Source: Microbispora sp. NBC_01189 | GTDB taxonomy: Bacteria; Actinomycetota; Actinomycetes; Streptosporangiales; Streptosporangiaceae | Length of the DNA: 64,000 bases | Direction: 5' to 3' | NCBI RefSeq assembly: GCF_036010665.1 | Contig: NZ_CP108581.1 | Coordinates: 4,507,501 to 4,571,500, forward strand | Part shown: positions 42,258 through 51,520 of the stretch, piece after piece | How the letters are laid out: each line of letters opens with the position of its first letter | Numbering within the stretch: position 1 is the first letter of the stretch | Translations under genes and position numbers: made by a program | The notes under the pieces: generated by a model | What the model was told of the DNA's origin: nothing | Database searches by the model: none | What the model saw: the letters and a program-made list of their open reading frames with translations, nothing else

Positions 42258-43376
42258 ATGATGTGCGGCGTGGCGCAGACGGTGAAGCGTGCCTACAAAT
42301 ACCGCTTCTATCCCACCCCCGAGCAGGCCGCCGAGCTTGCCCGGACGTTCGGGTGCGTGCGCCTGGTCTACAACAAGGCGCTGGATGAACGCACCCGCGC
42401 CTACACCCTTGAGGGCGCCCGCGTCTCCTACGCCGAGTCCTCGGCCGCGCTCACCGCATGGAAGCGCACCGAAGAGCTGGCGTTCCTTTCCGAGGTGTCC
42501 TCCGTGCCGTTGCAGCAGGCGCTGCGGCACCTGCAGGCCGCCTTCGCGCACTTTTTCGCCAAGCGGGCCGGATACCCCACCTTCAAGTCGCGGAAGAAGT
42601 CGCGGGCGTCGGCCGAATACACCCGCTCGGCGTTCCGCTACCGCGACGGGCAGCTCACGCTGGCGAAGATGGACGCCCCGCTGGACATCGTGTGGTCGCG
42701 TCCCCTCCCGGAAGGTGCGGAGCCGTCCACCGTGACGGTGAGCAAGGACGCGGCGGGCCGGTGGTTCGTGTCCCTCCTGGTGGAGCAGACCATTAAGCCA
42801 CTCGACCCCACGGGGAACGCGGTCGGGGTGGATGCGGGGATCACCGCCCTGGTCACTCTCTCGACCGGTGAGAAGATCCCCAACCCCCGGCATGAGCGGG
42901 CCGACCGGCGCGCGCTGGCCAAGGCCCAGCGCTCGCTCGCCCGCAAAATCGCAGGCAGCAGCAACCGGGCCAAGGCCAGGGTTAAGGTCGCCCGCCTGCA
43001 CGCGCGAATCGCCGACCGGCGCCGGGACTTCCTGCACAAGCTGACCACCTCGCTCGTCCACGAGAACCAAGTGGTCGTGATCGAGGACCTGACCGTCCGC
43101 GCCATGGTCAAGAACCATTCCCTGGCCCGCGCCATCTCCGACGCCGGCTGGCGGGAACTCCGGTCGATGCTGGCGTACAAAGCCGGGTGGTATGGGCGGG
43201 AACTGGTCGTGATCGACCGGTGGTTCCCCTCTTCCAAGCTGTGCTCGGCCTGCGGGGCACTGCAAGAGTCGATGCTGTTGCACGTCCGGGAATGGGAGTG
43301 CGCCTGCGGCACGGTCCACGACCGAGACGTCAACGCCGCCAAGAACATCCTCGCCGCCGGGCTGGCGGAGAGGTGA
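42258..43376 (+). CDS. tnpB: TnpB RNA-guided nuclease of IS200/IS605 family
   Basis: This 372-residue TnpB has the N-terminal KRAYKYRFYPTPEQAAELARTFGCVRLVYN region and a RuvC core with the acidic triad in GVDAGITALVTLS, VVVIEDLTVRAM and DRDVNAAKNIL. The C-terminal zinc ribbon is CSACG...CACG (about 325-350). Length and motifs are those of active TnpB/Fanzor-like nucleases guided by an omega-RNA from the element's right end. Start codons at 42258, 42261 or GTG 42270 are all possible. It is read on the opposite strand to the surrounding operon. No truncation or frameshift is seen, so it may be functional. Confidence 0.93.
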   Translation: MMCGVAQTVKRAYKYRFYPTPEQAAELARTFGCVRLVYNKALDERTRAYTLEGARVSYAESSAALTAWKRTEELAFLSEVSSVPLQQALRHLQAAFAHFFAKRAGYPTFKSRKKSRASAEYTRSAFRYRDGQLTLAKMDAPLDIVWSRPLPEGAEPSTVTVSKDAAGRWFVSLLVEQTIKPLDPTGNAVGVDAGITALVTLSTGEKIPNPRHERADRRALAKAQRSLARKIAGSSNRAKARVKVARLHARIADRRRDFLHKLTTSLVHENQVVVIEDLTVRAMVKNHSLARAISDAGWRELRSMLAYKAGWYGRELVVIDRWFPSSKLCSACGALQESMLLHVREWECACGTVHDRDVNAAKNILAAGLAER

Positions 43377-43498
43377 AACGCCTGTGGAGCTGGTGTAAGA
43401 CCTCAACGGGAGTCCTCCGAGCGGGCAACCGGCAGCGAAGCAGGAAGACCAACCTGTGAGGGTTGGAATCCCCTCCTGCCAGGGAGGGGAAGATGTCA
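43377..43498 (+). ncRNA. Candidate omega-RNA scaffold of TnpB element
   Basis: The stretch after tnpB up to the right boundary has the look of actinobacterial IS605 right ends: CTCAACGGGAGTCCTCCGAG, then AACCTGTGAGGGTTGG (stem-loop), then the CCCCTCC...GGAGGGG hairpin and a GAAGATGTCAAC end. In characterised systems this region is transcribed as the guide RNA, with the guide taken from the flanking DNA. That would be sequence from the 3' end of the VWA gene. The RNA ends are inferred. Confidence 0.5.
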
Positions 43499-44617
43499 AC
43501 GGCCCACGTGCTCCGCGACGAAGGACGCCAGCTCGCCGGGGGTCATCGCGCCCACGTGGGCTCCGGCGTCGGCGAGGCGCTGTGCCAGCCCCCGGTCGTA
43601 GTCGGGATTGGCCTGCTGGTCGAGGGCGGCCAGGCCCAGCACCTTGCTGCCCTGCGTCACCAGGTCGCGTACGACGCGCACCAGCCGCTGTGGATCGCCG
43701 CCCTCGTAGAAGTCGGAGATCAGCACGACGATCGCCCGGCGCGGCCGGTCCACCAGGCCCGCGCCGTACGCCGCCGCGCGGGCGATGTCGGTGCCGCCGC
43801 CGAGCTGGACCTTCATCAGCAACTCCACCGGATCGTCGACGTCGGCGGTCAGGTCCACCACTTCGGTGTCAAAGGCGACCAGGTGGGTGCGTACGCCGGG
43901 CAGGCCCCACAGGCAGGCCGCGGTGACCGCCGAGTGGATCACCGAGTCGACCATCGACCCGGACTGGTCGACCAGCAGGATCACCTGCCACTGCTCCAGG
44001 TGGCGGCGGGTGCGGGAGAAGAAGTACGGGGTCTCGATCACCACCTTGCCGGTCTCGGGCCGGTAGCGGCCGAGGTTGGCGCGCAGGGTCCTGACCATGT
44101 CGAAGTTGCGGGCCAGCCGCAGCCGGCCGCGCCGTCGCACCTTCGTGCCGGAGAACGCGCTGCGGACCTCGGTGGCGAGCTTGTCCGTCAACTGCCGGAC
44201 GACCTGCTCCACGATCCGCCTGGCCAGCCGCAGCACCTGCGGGTTCATCAGGTGCTTGGTCCGCAGCACCGCCTTGAGCAGCGCGGGATTGGGCTCGATG
44301 CGCGCCAGCACGTCCGGGTCGGTCACCACGTCGTGGATCTCGTACCGCTCGACCGCGTCGCGTTGCAGGCGTTCGACGGTCTCCTTGGGGAACAGCCGGG
44401 TGATGTCGTCGAGCCAGTCGACGGTGGTCAGCACCGACTCGCCCGTCCCGCTCTGCCGCCGCACGCCCCGCCGGCGCAGGTCCTCGTCGCAGCCGTAGAG
44501 CCAGTCCAGGGCCGCGTCACGGGCGGTGGCCCCCGCGTCGAGCCCCTGTCCGCCGAGGCAGGCGCCGCCCGGCTCGCCGAGCAGCAGACGCCACCGTTCG
44601 AGAGTGGGGTCGGTCAT
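43496..44617 (-). CDS. VWA (CoxE/YehP-like) domain protein
   Basis: This 373-residue protein has an N-terminal helical region and, from about residue 205, a von Willebrand A domain with a MIDAS site: VDQSGSMVDS (DxSxS), GGGTD and ISDFYEGGD. Metal-dependent VWA proteins partner MoxR AAA ATPases as adaptors. The start is the ATG at 44617 (GGAGG upstream); a GTG at 44635 overlapping the DUF5682 stop is the alternative. It is the fourth gene of the operon and corresponds to YehP of E. coli. The TnpB element abuts its stop codon, leaving the coding sequence intact. Confidence 0.9.
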   Translation of the reverse strand: MTDPTLERWRLLLGEPGGACLGGQGLDAGATARDAALDWLYGCDEDLRRRGVRRQSGTGESVLTTVDWLDDITRLFPKETVERLQRDAVERYEIHDVVTDPDVLARIEPNPALLKAVLRTKHLMNPQVLRLARRIVEQVVRQLTDKLATEVRSAFSGTKVRRRGRLRLARNFDMVRTLRANLGRYRPETGKVVIETPYFFSRTRRHLEQWQVILLVDQSGSMVDSVIHSAVTAACLWGLPGVRTHLVAFDTEVVDLTADVDDPVELLMKVQLGGGTDIARAAAYGAGLVDRPRRAIVVLISDFYEGGDPQRLVRVVRDLVTQGSKVLGLAALDQQANPDYDRGLAQRLADAGAHVGAMTPGELASFVAEHVGR

Positions 44618-44631
44618 CGAAGCCTCCGAGG

Positions 44632-46875
44632 TCACGGTGTGATCAGTCCCTCCCTGCGCAGCGCCGCCTCGACCCGCTCGTCCAGAGCCCTGCCGGCGGC
44701 CACCAGTTCCGGCGCCGCGTCCAGCCGCATCAGGTCCCACCCCGACGCGCCGCCCGTACGCCGCTCGACCAGGCGGGTGACGATGAGGTGCCGTTCGCGG
44801 GGCGGGAAGAAGCCGAACGCCTGGCGCAGCGCGGGCAGGGCGACCAGGAAGTCGTGGTCGGTCATCTCTCCGACCAGGTCGTCGAGCAGCTCCAGCATCC
44901 CGGAGGTGTGCAGCACCTCCTCCCGGGCGAGCGCGAACAACCCGGTCAGCCAGTCTCCGGCCGTCTCGGGGACGAACGCGCCGCGCACCGCCCGGGCGGG
45001 GTCCGCGGCGGCCGTGCCCCGCAGCGACCAGCCCAGGCCCAGTGAGGCGCCGCGCAGATCGGGCGGAGCGTCCCGGCAGGCGGCGAGCCGGTCCGCGACG
45101 CCCAGCGCCGCGGGCGTGTCCAGCCCGAGCGACGGGCCGGCGTGCCGGAGGGCGTCGCGGACGGCGGTCATGGCGCCGATGCGCCGGAGGTCGGCCGGTG
45201 CGGGTCCGCCGCGCACGCCTTCGGCCAGCCACAGCGCCCGGCGGGTGGCGGCCCGCACCACCGTGCCCACGGTGGCGCCGCCGCTGGTCCGGAACAGGTC
45301 GTCGTGGCGCCACATCGCCAGGGCGACGGCGAGGACGCGGCCCAGCTCTCCCAGGTCGGACGCCGTCTCGACGGCCCTCGTCAGGTCGTCCAGCACCTGC
45401 CCGGTCAGGTCGCCGACGCCGCACAGCGCCGTGTCGAACAGCACCTCGGCCAGGTCGTCCAGGCCCGCGCCCGGGATCCGCTCGGCGAGGGCGGCGGCCG
45501 CCGCCTCCTGCGGGTCCACGCCGTACCCGCCGGCCTCGATCAGCGCGGGCAGCCGGTCGTCGGCCTCGGTGAGCGTCCATCGTTCGGTCAGCTCCGCGCC
45601 GCCCGCCGGGCGGGGTCCCGAGATGCGCACCACGCCGGGGATCCGCAGCACCCGCAGCCGGTGCAGCAACCGGCTGCGCTCGCGGCCGGCGTCCGAGCCG
45701 AGGTCGAGTCGTTCCTCACCCGGATCACCCAGCACCGCGAGAACCGCGTGGACCAGCGGCGGCAGCGGAGTCGAGGGATGCAGGCGGCCCACCCGGTCAC
45801 CGCTGAGGGCCGCGACCATCTCCACGATCACGGGATGACTACCTGCCCGGAGCGGGCCGCGCGCCGCCCAGGGCAGCGGGGCCTCGATCGCCTCGCCGAC
45901 CAGCGCGCTCGCCAGGCCGTCCAGCACGTCGACCCGGGCCGGATACGGGTGGCCGCGCAGCGACGCGAGCCCGTCCCCGGTGGCCCGGGCGGCGATGAGG
46001 TCCGCGGTGGACACCGGCTGCCGCCGGGCGCGCAGCCGGGCGGTCACCGCCTCGGTGAGCCCGCGGGCGGCCTCGGCGGGCCCCGACTCCCACAGGCGCT
46101 GGTAGTAACCCGGCGACGGCATCCCCGACTGGTAGCCGTCGAAGGCGTCCAGCCGCCGGAACGAGTACGGCACCAGGTAGCTGCCGACGACCGCGTCCAC
46201 GGGCGGCCGCGGCACCTCCGGCCAGTCGGGGTCGCCCTGCCCGGCCAGCCGGACCAGCGCGGGGCGGTGGAAGCCGCCCGTGACCACGACCACCGGCCGG
46301 TCGCCCGCGTCGGCGACGGCGGCCCGGACCCACCGCGCCATGTACGCCTCGCGGGCTGTGTCGTCCGGACCGGCCGGTGTGTCGCCGCGGACCAGGTCGA
46401 AGTAGGTCGCCAGCCGTTCGGCCAGTCCGCCGGCCGGTTCGATCTCGAACAGGTGGTCCCACAGCGCGTCCACGTTGTCCACGGCGAAGGTGCGGCACAG
46501 CCGCCCGGTCACCTCGGTGTAGCGGGCCTCCGCGTCGGCGTAACGGTTGCGGACGTCCGCCAGCGCCGGATGCCAGGCGGGCAGGTCGATGAACCGGAGC
46601 TCGGCGCCGACGTCCCGGCCCGCGACCAGCGCCGTCCACTCGGGGGAGTAGTCGCACAGCGGCGTCCACGAACCGTGCCGGCGTTCGGAGTCCCGGTAGC
46701 TCGTGTAGACCGCGATCGGCAGCTCGTGCTCCAGCAGGAGCTCGTCCATCCGGTGGTTCATCTCCGCCGGGCCCTCGACCAGCACGTACGCGGGCCGCAG
46801 GGAACGGATGGTGTCGGCGACCAGCCGGGCGCAGGCGGGGCTGTGGTGCCGTACGCCGAGGAATGTGACCGACAT
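44632..46875 (-). CDS. DUF5682 family protein (YehM-like)
   Basis: This 747-residue protein of unknown function starts at the ATG at 46875 (MSVTFLGVRHHSPACARLVADTI), the distinctive DUF5682 opening with conserved HHSP. VLVEGPAEMNHRMDEL and VVVVTGGFHRPALVRL are further family landmarks. The N-terminal 250 residues resemble the TraB/ChaN/EreA type of folds that use HH and E/H residues, suggesting a hydrolase or metal site. The C-terminal part is helical and repeats leucine-rich segments. It lies 2 bp after the MoxR stop and overlaps the VWA alternative start, so the operon is tightly coupled. The family is seen only with MoxR/VWA partners. Confidence 0.85.
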   Translation of the reverse strand: MSVTFLGVRHHSPACARLVADTIRSLRPAYVLVEGPAEMNHRMDELLLEHELPIAVYTSYRDSERRHGSWTPLCDYSPEWTALVAGRDVGAELRFIDLPAWHPALADVRNRYADAEARYTEVTGRLCRTFAVDNVDALWDHLFEIEPAGGLAERLATYFDLVRGDTPAGPDDTAREAYMARWVRAAVADAGDRPVVVVTGGFHRPALVRLAGQGDPDWPEVPRPPVDAVVGSYLVPYSFRRLDAFDGYQSGMPSPGYYQRLWESGPAEAARGLTEAVTARLRARRQPVSTADLIAARATGDGLASLRGHPYPARVDVLDGLASALVGEAIEAPLPWAARGPLRAGSHPVIVEMVAALSGDRVGRLHPSTPLPPLVHAVLAVLGDPGEERLDLGSDAGRERSRLLHRLRVLRIPGVVRISGPRPAGGAELTERWTLTEADDRLPALIEAGGYGVDPQEAAAAALAERIPGAGLDDLAEVLFDTALCGVGDLTGQVLDDLTRAVETASDLGELGRVLAVALAMWRHDDLFRTSGGATVGTVVRAATRRALWLAEGVRGGPAPADLRRIGAMTAVRDALRHAGPSLGLDTPAALGVADRLAACRDAPPDLRGASLGLGWSLRGTAAADPARAVRGAFVPETAGDWLTGLFALAREEVLHTSGMLELLDDLVGEMTDHDFLVALPALRQAFGFFPPRERHLIVTRLVERRTGGASGWDLMRLDAAPELVAAGRALDERVEAALRREGLITP

Positions 46876-46877
46876 CG

Positions 46878-47954
46878 TCAGCCCGGCAGCAGGTGACGGG
46901 CCTCGTACACGGCCTTCCACTGTTTCCCGGACCGCCGCTGCTCCAGATATCTGCGGAGCTTCGCCAGATCCTCCGGGTTGTCCTTGGCGGCCGTGCCGGC
47001 CAGGCAGGAGACCAGGTCGGCGGCGGTGCCGGGCTCTCCGCGCAGGAACCACCCGCGCAGCCCGACGGCGTGCGCGACCGAGACGGCCTCGGCGGTGCTC
47101 ATCACCCCCGACAGCCGGTCGGTGGCGTCGCCACGCGCGGTCTGCCCGCCGCGCAGCTCCCGGAACGCGGTGACCAGGACCTCCAGTACGTCGCGCCGTG
47201 GCGGCGCGCCGACGCCTGACCGCTTCAGCAGAGCGGTGGCCTCCGCCTCCACCAGCAGCAGTTCGGTGTCGAAGTCGGCGATGGGGAAGACCGTCTCGAA
47301 GTTGAACCGGCGCTTGAGCGCGGCGCTCATCTCGTTGACGCCGCGGTCGCGGGTGTTGGCGGTGGCGATGACGGTGAACCCCTCCTGGGCGAACACCATC
47401 GCCTCCGGGCCGGCCAGCTCCGGTACGGCGAGCACGCGGTCCGACAGAGGCGACAGCAGGCAGTCCTGCACCTCCAGCGGGCACCGGGTGATCTCCTCGA
47501 ACCGCACCACCTTGCCCTCGGCCATGCCGCGCAGCAGCGGAGCGGCCACCAGCGACCGGGTGGACGGGCCCTCGGCGACCAGCAGCGCGTAGTTCCACGA
47601 ATACTTGATCTGGTCCTCGGTGGTGGCCGCTCCGCCCTGGATGGTGAGCGTCGAGGTTCCGCTCACCGCCGCGGCGAGCAGCTCGGACAGCAGCGACTTC
47701 GCCGTGCCCGGCTCGCCCACCAGCATCAGCCCGCGGTTGGTCGCGAGCGTCACCAGCGATCGGTCGATCAGTGAGGGGTCGCCCACGAACTTGCGGCTGA
47801 CGCCCAGCTTCTCGTCCCCGAGGACGAAGCGCCGGGCGGCCCGCAGGCTCAGCGCCCAGCCCGGCGGGCGGGCGTCGGTGTCGCCGTCCCGCAGCCGGGC
47901 GAGCTCACCGGCGTAGCGGATCTCGGCCGGGGGCCGCTGTGCGTGCTCGTTCAA
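46878..47954 (-). CDS. MoxR-type AAA+ ATPase (YehL-like)
   Basis: This 358-residue AAA+ ATPase of the MoxR clade has Walker A GEPGTAKS, the Walker B/sensor region VVRFEEITRCPLEVQDCLLSPLSDR, and sensor 1 with arginine finger IATANTRDRGVNEMSAALKRRF. MoxR proteins act as chaperones that load metal or remodel targets, with VWA partners. The likely start is the TTG at 47954 (LNEHAQRPPAEIRYAGEL), whose first bases overlap the DUF4132 stop as TTGA; no ATG or GTG lies nearby in frame. Downstream DUF5682 begins 2 bp after its stop. It matches E. coli YehL by position and partners. Confidence 0.9.
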   Translation of the reverse strand: MNEHAQRPPAEIRYAGELARLRDGDTDARPPGWALSLRAARRFVLGDEKLGVSRKFVGDPSLIDRSLVTLATNRGLMLVGEPGTAKSLLSELLAAAVSGTSTLTIQGGAATTEDQIKYSWNYALLVAEGPSTRSLVAAPLLRGMAEGKVVRFEEITRCPLEVQDCLLSPLSDRVLAVPELAGPEAMVFAQEGFTVIATANTRDRGVNEMSAALKRRFNFETVFPIADFDTELLLVEAEATALLKRSGVGAPPRRDVLEVLVTAFRELRGGQTARGDATDRLSGVMSTAEAVSVAHAVGLRGWFLRGEPGTAADLVSCLAGTAAKDNPEDLAKLRRYLEQRRSGKQWKAVYEARHLLPG

Positions 47955-50900
47955 CGGGTGATCTCCCTGAGGTCGCGCAGGATCTCGGACACGGTGATCG
48001 GGTCGAGGCCGTCGAGGGACACGCCCGTCAGGGTCTGCTCGTCGGCAAATTCGGGGTAGCCGATCACGACGCCCGGATCGAGACCGACCGTGACGGTCCC
48101 GCCGCCGGGCACGTCCCGCTCGATCCAGCCCTGCCAGCCGGCGTCCTGCGGGTAGCCCCGCCGCCAGCCCCGCCGTTCCAGGCCGAGCACCCGGCCCGTG
48201 GGGACTCGGGCGGCCATGATCTCGGCCAGCAGCGTCTCGTCCGGGCCGTAGGTCTCCCGGCCCAGCTGCGGGAACGGCTGCAGGATCTCGTAGTCGGCGA
48301 ACACCTCGGCCCACGCGGCCCGCTCCGCACCCAGCTCCAGCGGGTGTGCCACCCCGACGACGGCCTCGTCGGGCAACGTCAGCGCGTCGTCCTCGACGTC
48401 GGCGAAACTGCGGTCCTCGGCCACCCGCAGGGCGCCGGTGAGCCGGCCCGAGGAGTCATACAGCCCCCACACCAGGCGCCGCACGATGTGCCAGAGCAGC
48501 GGGTGGCCGACGAGCAGCCGCCGGAAGTCCGCACCGGTCCAGCGGCGCCGGTTCACCATGGCCTGCTCCAGCCGGTGAATGCTGTCCGCGGCCACGGCGC
48601 GCACGTCCTTCTTCAGCCCGGTGAACCGCTGGTAGGCGGCGGGCGCGAGCTCCGGATCGTCGTTCGCCCCCGGCTTGGGCAGGTTCTTCAGCCGCTTTCC
48701 CGCGGCGTCGGTCACGTACGGCTTGAGCTGCTCGTCGAAGCCGACCACGAATCGCCTGCGGCCGTAGTCGAGGGTCAGGCTGCCGTCGGCGGCCAGCCCG
48801 AAGTCCGGCACCAGCCGGTCGGCCAGCTCCTGCGGGGTCAGGCCGAGATCCGCGGCGACCTCGTTCATCTTCTGCCTGGCCCGGTTCTTGAGCCCGGTGA
48901 ACTTGACCTTCTCGGCGATGCCGTGCAGGTGCATCAGGGCGACGTCGGAGCCGATGGCGGCCAGCAGGTCCAGGCCGGCGACCGCCCGCGAGTGCCCGCC
49001 GTCACCGGGCCAGGTCCTGATCAGCGGCGTCAGCCGACGGATGGTCTCGTCGTCGCCGATCAGTGCCAGCGCGTCCATCACCCAGCTCTCCTTGGACGGA
49101 TAGCCGGCCCCCTGCCAGCGCTGGAACAGCGCCCAGCCGAGGTCCGCGAGGCCGCGGCTGTCGCAGGCCTCCTTCACCAGCGTCAGACCCGCGTACGGGT
49201 CTCCCAGCCGGGAGATCGCCAGCATCGTCATCACGTGGCGGACCGCCTCGGGCGGCAGCACACCCGCGCCGCCGCGCAACTGGACCGGCGTGAAGACCGC
49301 GACCTCCGCCCACTCGGGCAGCATGGGCATCCTGGCGGGCAGCGCGTCGAGCGGGTCGGCCGCGAGCAGATCGGCGACCGCGGCCTCGGCGGCGGGGCCG
49401 TACCCCGCGGCGGCATCCGTCACCGCCTCGCGGCCGTCGCCCGCGGCCAGCACCGCCAGCGCCTGCTCCGCCTGTCGCCGGGCCACTCCGGGTTTGCCAA
49501 GAGCCGCCGGGATCAGCGCCCTCGCGGCCGTCTCGGGGTGGCGGGCCAGCCACGCCAGAGCGGTGGCGCGCACCGACCTCAGCCGGGCCAGCCACTCGGC
49601 CATCAGTACGGCGATCTCCGGGGCGGCGAACGGAAGCAGCAGCGGAGCGATCTGGACGGGGGCGCGCCGGGCGCTGTCCAGCATCATGGGTAGCGCCGCC
49701 GGCCCGAATCTGGCGGCCACCTGCGGCATCCAGTCGGAGACTCCCCACAGGTCGCCCGGGCGCCACCTCTCGATCAGTGGTGCGGCGAGCTCCTCGGGCC
49801 CGCCGGCGAACAGGGCGCTCTCGTCGTACGCGTACGAGGGGGTCTGCCGGCCAGCGGCGATCTGCTCGGCGATCCGGGAGGCGACCTTCTTCCACTCGCG
49901 CCGGGGCCGATCCCAGGAACGGTGCTCCGGCAGGGCGGCGCTCCAGGTGTCCCGCTCGCCTGGCCGCCACACCACGGCCGGCTCGTCGGTACACACCAGG
50001 TCACTCACCACGACCGGCTTGCGGGCCTTGCGCGGGCGGGTCCAGGGCGGGCTGACCAGCACCTCGGGCAGGACTTCGAGCGGAGCGACGGGGACAGGCG
50101 GGGCGGCCGTGATCTTGTTGATCCGCCCGGCCGCGGCGTCGTCGACGCTCGCGAGCACCTCGTCCACGAGGCCGGGATGGGCCAGCACGTGGGCGCGCAG
50201 CAGCGTCTCCACGACCTTGCCGCCGGACGTGCCACCGGAGGTGGCCAGCATCCGCATCGCCCGGCGCGGGAAGCGGGCCGCCGCGCGCAGGAGCGCAGAC
50301 TCGGCATGCTTGTGCTCGATCCGGTCGAGGATCGCCCGCATGGCCGCGTCGGACGGCAGCTCGGCGAGCACGCCCAGCAGGCGCCGCCGGCTCTCCACGT
50401 CGTAGAGGTCGTCGTACCATCCGGCCAGCACGGGCACGGCCGCGGTCCCGATGCCGTCGACGAGCGTGGCGGGCAGAGCGAGGGAGCGCATCACGTAGTA
50501 GCCCTGCACGTGGCTCGCGATGAGCGCCGCGTGCTCGGGAGTGCTGACGGCGGCGACGAGTTCGAGAGCGATATCCGGGTTGACGCGGCTCACTTCGGCG
50601 CAGTCGTCCGCGACCCACTCCGCCTCGATGGGCGCCAGATAGGAGGCCGCCACCCGCTGGTGGAGCCCGTCTTCCCGGCTCGCCGCCAGGGCCGCGACCA
50701 CCTCGGCGTACTCGGCGTCCGGCACCGCCGAGAGGACTGCACGGACCCGCGAGGCGATTTCCAGCCAGGGCCGGCCGTACCAGTGGTTGAGGGATTCACC
50801 GGCGGCGAGCCGCCGGACCGGCCAGATGTGCCCGCTGGCTTGGAGACCCAGCGAGGCCAGCTCGGTCACGGCGGTCGCCGCGAACACCGGGCCGCGTTCG

Positions 50901-51520
50901 GCCAGCCAGGCTTCCGCGAACAGGGCCAGCGACGTCCGCTCGTTCCACGGCAGGGACGCCGCCACCATCTGGGCGACCACCGCGGCGCCCAGCGGCGAGG
51001 GCTCCCCGGCCAGGTGCGCCGCGCCCGCGGCGGCGATCTCCGGATCGGAGCACTCCGCCAGGGAGTCGCGGATCAGCTGACGTTGCCCGTCCACCCTCGC
51101 GGCGAGTTCCCCGGGCGCGCCCGGGTCCGGCCGCTTCACGGTGACCTTCACGCCACCTCGCCGCGGATGAAGAGCGCGCAGCCAGGCGGCCGGCATCGTC
51201 AGCCGGTCCTCGTCCTCGGCGTCGCCGATCCCTGCCGGAGCGGTCGCCACCGGCGAAGTCTCCGCGGGAGAGGTCACGGTCGGGGAGGTCACCGGCGCGG
51301 CGGCCGCTTCGTCCTCCGTGTAGCCCTTGCGCAGCTTCTCCGCCACCAGCTTGTCCGCAGCCACCGTGGCGGCGGCAGCGGAGCCGAACGACTTGACCTG
51401 CGTCTGACCGGTCGCGCCCAGCCGTCCATAGCGAATGTTCAGCTCCGTACCGTCCTGGCGCACCTCCCAGAACTTCGCCGAACCGCCTCCGACATAGGTC
51501 AGCATCCGATCCGCGCTCAT
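47951..51520 (-). CDS. WGR-domain DUF4132 giant protein (YehI/MolR-like)
   Basis: This 1189-residue protein starts at the ATG at 51520 with GGAGG 7 bp upstream (MSADRMLTYVGGGSAKFWEVRQDG). Residues 1-75 are a WGR domain (KFWEVRQDGTELNIRYGRLGATGQ), known from PARPs and DNA-linked proteins. A low-complexity linker (about 75-110) follows, then a very long helical-repeat body, and a C-terminal DUF4132 domain from about 850 (PKPGANDDPELAPAAYQRF, GADFRRLLVGHPLLWHIVRRLVWG). Length is close to E. coli YehI (about 1200). First gene of the five-gene operon. Function unknown in all species; the set looks like a MoxR-VWA chaperone module serving a large DNA- or protein-binding platform. Confidence 0.88.
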   Translation of the reverse strand: MSADRMLTYVGGGSAKFWEVRQDGTELNIRYGRLGATGQTQVKSFGSAAAATVAADKLVAEKLRKGYTEDEAAAAPVTSPTVTSPAETSPVATAPAGIGDAEDEDRLTMPAAWLRALHPRRGGVKVTVKRPDPGAPGELAARVDGQRQLIRDSLAECSDPEIAAAGAAHLAGEPSPLGAAVVAQMVAASLPWNERTSLALFAEAWLAERGPVFAATAVTELASLGLQASGHIWPVRRLAAGESLNHWYGRPWLEIASRVRAVLSAVPDAEYAEVVAALAASREDGLHQRVAASYLAPIEAEWVADDCAEVSRVNPDIALELVAAVSTPEHAALIASHVQGYYVMRSLALPATLVDGIGTAAVPVLAGWYDDLYDVESRRRLLGVLAELPSDAAMRAILDRIEHKHAESALLRAAARFPRRAMRMLATSGGTSGGKVVETLLRAHVLAHPGLVDEVLASVDDAAAGRINKITAAPPVPVAPLEVLPEVLVSPPWTRPRKARKPVVVSDLVCTDEPAVVWRPGERDTWSAALPEHRSWDRPRREWKKVASRIAEQIAAGRQTPSYAYDESALFAGGPEELAAPLIERWRPGDLWGVSDWMPQVAARFGPAALPMMLDSARRAPVQIAPLLLPFAAPEIAVLMAEWLARLRSVRATALAWLARHPETAARALIPAALGKPGVARRQAEQALAVLAAGDGREAVTDAAAGYGPAAEAAVADLLAADPLDALPARMPMLPEWAEVAVFTPVQLRGGAGVLPPEAVRHVMTMLAISRLGDPYAGLTLVKEACDSRGLADLGWALFQRWQGAGYPSKESWVMDALALIGDDETIRRLTPLIRTWPGDGGHSRAVAGLDLLAAIGSDVALMHLHGIAEKVKFTGLKNRARQKMNEVAADLGLTPQELADRLVPDFGLAADGSLTLDYGRRRFVVGFDEQLKPYVTDAAGKRLKNLPKPGANDDPELAPAAYQRFTGLKKDVRAVAADSIHRLEQAMVNRRRWTGADFRRLLVGHPLLWHIVRRLVWGLYDSSGRLTGALRVAEDRSFADVEDDALTLPDEAVVGVAHPLELGAERAAWAEVFADYEILQPFPQLGRETYGPDETLLAEIMAARVPTGRVLGLERRGWRRGYPQDAGWQGWIERDVPGGGTVTVGLDPGVVIGYPEFADEQTLTGVSLDGLDPITVSEILRDLREITR

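Larger units (their letters stand above)
42136..43495 (+). mobile_element. IS200/IS605-type TnpB-only element inserted in the WGR-MoxR operon
   Basis: The element carries only tnpB (no tnpA) and is bounded by hairpins, as these transposons are, rather than by inverted repeats. Left: CCCCCGCC-TTCG-GGCGGGGG (42141-42160). Right: CCCCTCC/GGAGGGG (43470-43489). The right end lies at the TGA of the VWA gene (43496-43498) and the left end just outside the SWIM ribosome site (42126-42134). The insertion thus falls exactly in the short spacer between two operon genes and breaks neither. Exact ends were inferred from these gene edges and may be off by several bases. Confidence 0.75.
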
